From: an uncultured Clostridiaceae bacterium
GTDB lineage: Bacteria > Bacillota > Clostridia > Lachnospirales > Lachnospiraceae
NCBI GenBank assembly: GCA_949841235.1
Contig: CATKZA010000044.1
Coordinates: 1-9,000, forward strand
Reading direction: 5' to 3'
Length of the DNA: 9,000 bases
The notes under the pieces are model-generated. The model made no database searches, had not been told where the DNA came from, and saw only the letters and a program-made list of their open reading frames with translations. The translations under genes and the position numbers were made by a program. The number at the start of each line of letters is the position of its first letter. Position 1 is the stretch's first letter. This document shows positions 5,891-9,000 of the stretch, in pieces.

Positions 5891-8044
5891 ATGAAGGGAA
5901 ATAGAAAGATACTGATTTGCGCATTGGCAGTATTCATTGGCATAGTGTTTTGGTTTTTGGGAGAGCCGGGGAAAGATGGGGCGGTGTCCGCTTCCGCCAT
6001 CGGCAAGATTAAGGTGGACGGCGGGTATCTGAATGTGCGCAAAGGCCCGGGAACGAATTATGGCGTAGTGAAATCCGGCGGCACCACGGTAACGGTGTCT
6101 GATGGAGCTACCGTGACAGTTACCGGCAAGAGTGGTTCTTGGTACCACATCAAGTTTAAGCAGAATAGCAAGAATGTGACAGGCTATGTGAAAAAGTCTT
6201 ATGTGAAGGTGCAGACGGGCAAAGTGGTTACCACGGTGTATGGTCTGGTGAGCAGCAAGACCAGCCTTCGCTCCACCACTTCTACCGCCGGGGCGGTAAC
6301 TAAGGTGAATGGGAAGAAGGTGTCGTTAAAGCAGGGAAGGAAATTGAGAATCCTGTCAGAGAAACTGGTGGGAAATACCAAATGGTATCGGGTGTCCCTT
6401 ACCGTGTCCTCCCAGAAAGTGAAAGGGTATATTTTATCCAAGCGGGTGAACCTTACCTGTGGGAAGGGGCTTCCCCTGGTGGTAAAGACGACAAAGAAGA
6501 AGATTGCCCTCTATACCGCCCCAGGAGGGAAGAAGAAGGTATATTCCGGTGGCGGGGCCGTGGGATTGAAGAATAAGAACCAAGCGACCCTGTTGGAGCA
6601 GAAATGGGTAGGGGGGAAGAAATACCTTAGAATCCGCCTTACTTACAAAAAGAAAACAGTCTATGGATTTATTCAGGATAAATATGGCTTTTTGCAAATC
6701 GTGGACAAGGAAGATGATAACAATACCGTCACCCCGTCTTCCACTCCCATCAATTCTGACGTGGCGGGACTGACGGATGCGGAATTTCAGGCCCGGCTGG
6801 AGAGGGAAGGCTTCCCGGCCACCTATGTCAGCCGCCTGGTGGCACTGCACAGGAATTTCCCGAATTGGGATTACAAGGCATATAAGACGGGGCTGGATTG
6901 GAATGAGGTTATCCAGGCAGAGTCCAAACTGGGTCTGAATCTGGTGCCGAACAGCAAGGCTTATGACTGGAAATCCACTGCCGCCGGGGCGTATGACTGG
7001 TCGAAGGACAAGTTCACTGTATTTGATGGAACGACTTGGGTGGCCGCATCGGAAAAAGCGGTGAAATACTATATGGATCCTCGGAATTTCATGGATGATC
7101 GGGGTATTTTCCAGTTTGAGAATCTGGCCTACCAGAAGGGGATACATACCCAGGCCGGCGTGGAAAATATTTTGAAGAATACGCCGATGTACAATAAGTC
7201 ATATAAATACACCAGTTCCGGCAAGCAGGTGTCGGAGAAATATTCCAAGACATTTATCACTGCGGCATCTTCCTCGGGCGTAAGCCCTTATCATCTGGCA
7301 TCCAGAGTGAAGCAGGAGGTAGTGATCAGCGCGACCCAGATGAGCAGTTCCGTCTCTGGCAACGTGGCGGGCTACAAAGGGATTTATAATTTCTATAATA
7401 TCGGAGCCAGCGACAGTGCCGGGGGAGGGGCGATTGCAAAGGGTCTGAAATGGGCCAGCAGCGGCACCACCTATTCCCGTCCTTGGAATTCCCCCCACAA
7501 GTCTATCGTGGGTGGCGCATCCTATATCGGGAAGAATTATATTAATAAGGGACAGAATACGCTGTATCTGCAAAAGTTTAATGTGACGCCGAACAGCCGA
7601 TATAATCATCAGTACATGACCAATGTGGAAGCGCCCAACAGCGAGGCCACCAAGGTGAAAAATGCCTACGGGGACGGCAAGAAGGACATTCCTCTGGTAT
7701 TTTCCATCCCGGTGTATGATAATATGCCGGAACAGCCCTGCGAAGTGCCTACCGGGGGGAAGAATCCCAATAATTATTTGAAGAAGCTGACTTCCGATAC
7801 GGGCACATGGGGGACGAAATTTACTCTGGGAGATGATGGCAGCAAGACTTATACGCTGACCGTGGCAAATAACGTGACTTCCGTGAAATTGACTGCCACG
7901 GCGGTGGCAGCTACCTCCACCGTTTCCGGTGCGGGTACGAAGTCCGGTCTGAAAGTGGGAACCACCACGTACACCATCAAGGTGAAGTCCGAGAGCGGGG
8001 TCGTGCGGAATTATAAGGTGCAGATTATCAGAAAATCAGCATAG
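5891..8044 (+). CDS. Secreted cell-wall glucosaminidase with SH3b repeats and cadherin-like domain
   Basis: A 717-residue secreted or membrane-anchored enzyme predicted to cut the glycan chains of peptidoglycan. Residues 7-23 are a hydrophobic signal or anchor segment after MKGNRK. Three SH3b-like wall-binding repeats follow: ~37-106 (GGYLNVRKGPGTNYGVV...GYVKKSYVKV), ~112-188 and ~197-270; the last two are more divergent. A linker rich in Thr, Ser and Pro lies at ~272-292. The catalytic part, ~300-600, resembles endo-beta-N-acetylglucosaminidase (GH73-like): SPYHLASRVKQEV holds the candidate catalytic Glu476, and GIYNFYNIGA (497-506) is a family-type block. Residues ~628-715 form a cadherin-like beta sandwich ending YTIKVKSESGVVRNYKVQI. 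The ATG at 5891 follows AAGGAG (5876-5881) by 9 nt. Likely role is cell separation or wall turnover. Domain order is visible; cleavage specificity is inferred. Confidence 0.9.
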   Translation: MKGNRKILICALAVFIGIVFWFLGEPGKDGAVSASAIGKIKVDGGYLNVRKGPGTNYGVVKSGGTTVTVSDGATVTVTGKSGSWYHIKFKQNSKNVTGYVKKSYVKVQTGKVVTTVYGLVSSKTSLRSTTSTAGAVTKVNGKKVSLKQGRKLRILSEKLVGNTKWYRVSLTVSSQKVKGYILSKRVNLTCGKGLPLVVKTTKKKIALYTAPGGKKKVYSGGGAVGLKNKNQATLLEQKWVGGKKYLRIRLTYKKKTVYGFIQDKYGFLQIVDKEDDNNTVTPSSTPINSDVAGLTDAEFQARLEREGFPATYVSRLVALHRNFPNWDYKAYKTGLDWNEVIQAESKLGLNLVPNSKAYDWKSTAAGAYDWSKDKFTVFDGTTWVAASEKAVKYYMDPRNFMDDRGIFQFENLAYQKGIHTQAGVENILKNTPMYNKSYKYTSSGKQVSEKYSKTFITAASSSGVSPYHLASRVKQEVVISATQMSSSVSGNVAGYKGIYNFYNIGASDSAGGGAIAKGLKWASSGTTYSRPWNSPHKSIVGGASYIGKNYINKGQNTLYLQKFNVTPNSRYNHQYMTNVEAPNSEATKVKNAYGDGKKDIPLVFSIPVYDNMPEQPCEVPTGGKNPNNYLKKLTSDTGTWGTKFTLGDDGSKTYTLTVANNVTSVKLTATAVAATSTVSGAGTKSGLKVGTTTYTIKVKSESGVVRNYKVQIIRKSA

Positions 8045-8057
8045 AATGGAGAGAGAA

Positions 8058-9000
8058 ATGTCAGTGGGAAAGAGTTTTTCACGGAAAAGATGCATTTTGC
8101 GGGGGGGCGGGATTTCCGGGAAAATGCGGAGTACATGGAAGGAAATGGGGATGGGCAGGATGCTTTGGAAGATTGTGTTTTGTTTCCTCTGCCTTTCCGG
8201 CATGCTTGCCTTTGGCAGCAGGGCGGAGGCAACCAGTGCCAGCGTTACCGTGGAGACGAAGAATGACAAGGTGCAGGTGGGGGATACGGTCTACGTGATC
8301 GTCACTGTGCGCTCTGCAAAGGCCATCAAGGGCTTTGAGGGTTATTTTTCCTACGACTTGGATTATCTGCGCTTTGAATCCGGGGGCGGCGTGGTGCATG
8401 GAAATGACGATGCCTTTCGGATTCTGGATATGGAGCGATCCGCCAGTAGCAGCAAGTTGAAATATTCTGTGAAATTTACTGCCAGAAAGGCTGGGGGAAC
8501 CAGCATTACACTGAGAAAGCCGTATAATGTTTTGGAGGATGATGGAAATAATACGAAGATGTCCGTGTCCCACAATGCGCTGAACATGATGATCCAGCAG
8601 CCCGGGATGCAGACCGTGGCGCCGGGGAAGAAGGCGAAGCCAACGGCACAGCCATCGCCAAAGCCGTCTTCCGGCAAAAAGAATCAGGACAAGAAAAAGC
8701 CGTCAGAGGGGAAGCCCTCCGCCAAGCCTTCTGCAGAGCCGAAGGGAAAGGCGGCGCAGAATGATGTCTTAGGTTCCGCCAAATTGCGCTCTCTGGAGAT
8801 TCGGGGAACCCAGCTGACCCCGGATTTTTCCCCGGATATCGAAAAATACAGCGGGGTGGTTTCCACCAGCAAGGATGAGCTGCCCTTGACATATGAAGCG
8901 GAGGACAGCCATGCCACGGTAAAGGTTTCTGGAAATAAAAAAATAAAAGACGGAAAGAATGTTATAAAGATTACGGTCAAAAATAGTGATGGGAAGAAAA
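8058..9000 (+). CDS. Secreted cohesin-like and cadherin-like domain protein (3' end outside window)
   Basis: An open frame of 314 codons runs without a stop to the right edge. A hydrophobic signal segment at residues ~36-52 (WKIVFCFLCLSGMLAFG) ends in a likely cleavage site AEA (56-58). Residues ~59-180 look like a cohesin-type beta sandwich: SVTVETKNDKVQVGDTVYV, KAIKGFEGYFSYD and LKYSVKFTARKAGGTSITL. Residues ~181-237 are a disordered linker rich in Pro, Lys and Ser. From ~238 a cadherin-like beta sandwich begins (LRSLEIRGTQLTPDFSPDIEKYSG), cut by the edge. The start is uncertain: ATG 8058 has GGAG (8048-8051) 6 nt ahead and is 13 nt after the previous stop, whereas ATG 8151 has AAGGA (8139-8143) 7 nt ahead and gives a compact signal peptide starting MGRMLWK. 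Likely co-transcribed with the glucosaminidase gene. It may be a surface scaffold or wall-associated protein; no catalytic motif is seen. Confidence 0.82.
   Translation, partial: MSVGKSFSRKRCILRGGGISGKMRSTWKEMGMGRMLWKIVFCFLCLSGMLAFGSRAEATSASVTVETKNDKVQVGDTVYVIVTVRSAKAIKGFEGYFSYDLDYLRFESGGGVVHGNDDAFRILDMERSASSSKLKYSVKFTARKAGGTSITLRKPYNVLEDDGNNTKMSVSHNALNMMIQQPGMQTVAPGKKAKPTAQPSPKPSSGKKNQDKKKPSEGKPSAKPSAEPKGKAAQNDVLGSAKLRSLEIRGTQLTPDFSPDIEKYSGVVSTSKDELPLTYEAEDSHATVKVSGNKKIKDGKNVIKITVKNSDGKK

Noticed and set aside
6434..7147. 237-codon - strand frame over the glucosaminidase gene
   Set aside because: Antisense to clear SH3b and catalytic domains; composition is that of a shadow frame.

Overview
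The window looks like chromosomal core DNA from a Gram-positive Clostridia genome, most likely Lachnospiraceae. This rests on a SAM-I riboswitch ahead of metK, strong AGGAGG-type ribosome binding sites, a mid-range GC content with purine-rich coding strands, a cytoplasmic sugar-binding-type/GGDEF fusion, and SH3b, cohesin-like and cadherin-like secreted proteins. Every gene I can support is on the + strand. No transposase, phage gene, CRISPR array, tRNA or rRNA is visible.

Layout. (1) 1-310 is the 3' end of a DEAD-box RNA helicase gene (RNA-binding C-terminal domain). (2) 328-543 is a complete regulatory leader: a sigma-A promoter, a SAM-I (S-box) aptamer, an alternative antiterminator and an intrinsic terminator. 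It controls metK (620-1807, SAM synthetase). (3) 1808-2131 is non-coding. It has two strong hairpins after metK (the second is terminator-like), an AT-rich palindrome, and a GC-rich leader with mutually exclusive pairings that ends on a perfect ribosome binding site. (4) 2132-4048 encodes a cytoplasmic protein with a LacI-type ligand-binding domain fused to an intact GGDEF diguanylate cyclase, most likely started at a TTG codon. (5) 4049-4206 is a structured intergenic region with an 81-bp-spaced direct repeat, two hairpins and a canonical terminator just before the next gene. (6) 4207-9000 looks like one co-directional cluster: a class I SAM-dependent methyltransferase, hslO (Hsp33) overlapping it by 4 nt, a large secreted cell-wall glucosaminidase, and 13 nt later a secreted cohesin-like/cadherin-like protein that runs off the right edge.

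How the parts fit. The riboswitch ties SAM production to SAM level; the methyltransferase at 4207 uses SAM, but nothing in the sequence shows that it is co-regulated. The GGDEF protein probably turns binding of a small ligand into c-di-GMP synthesis. Hsp33 is a redox-switched chaperone. The last two genes form a cell-surface pair that shares a cadherin-like beta-sandwich domain.

No wholly new system is evident. The best leads are non-coding: a near-identical hairpin repeat placed just ahead of the ribosome binding sites of metK and the glucosaminidase gene, the three-segment switch-like leader of the GGDEF gene, and the repeat/hairpin/terminator block at 4050-4190.
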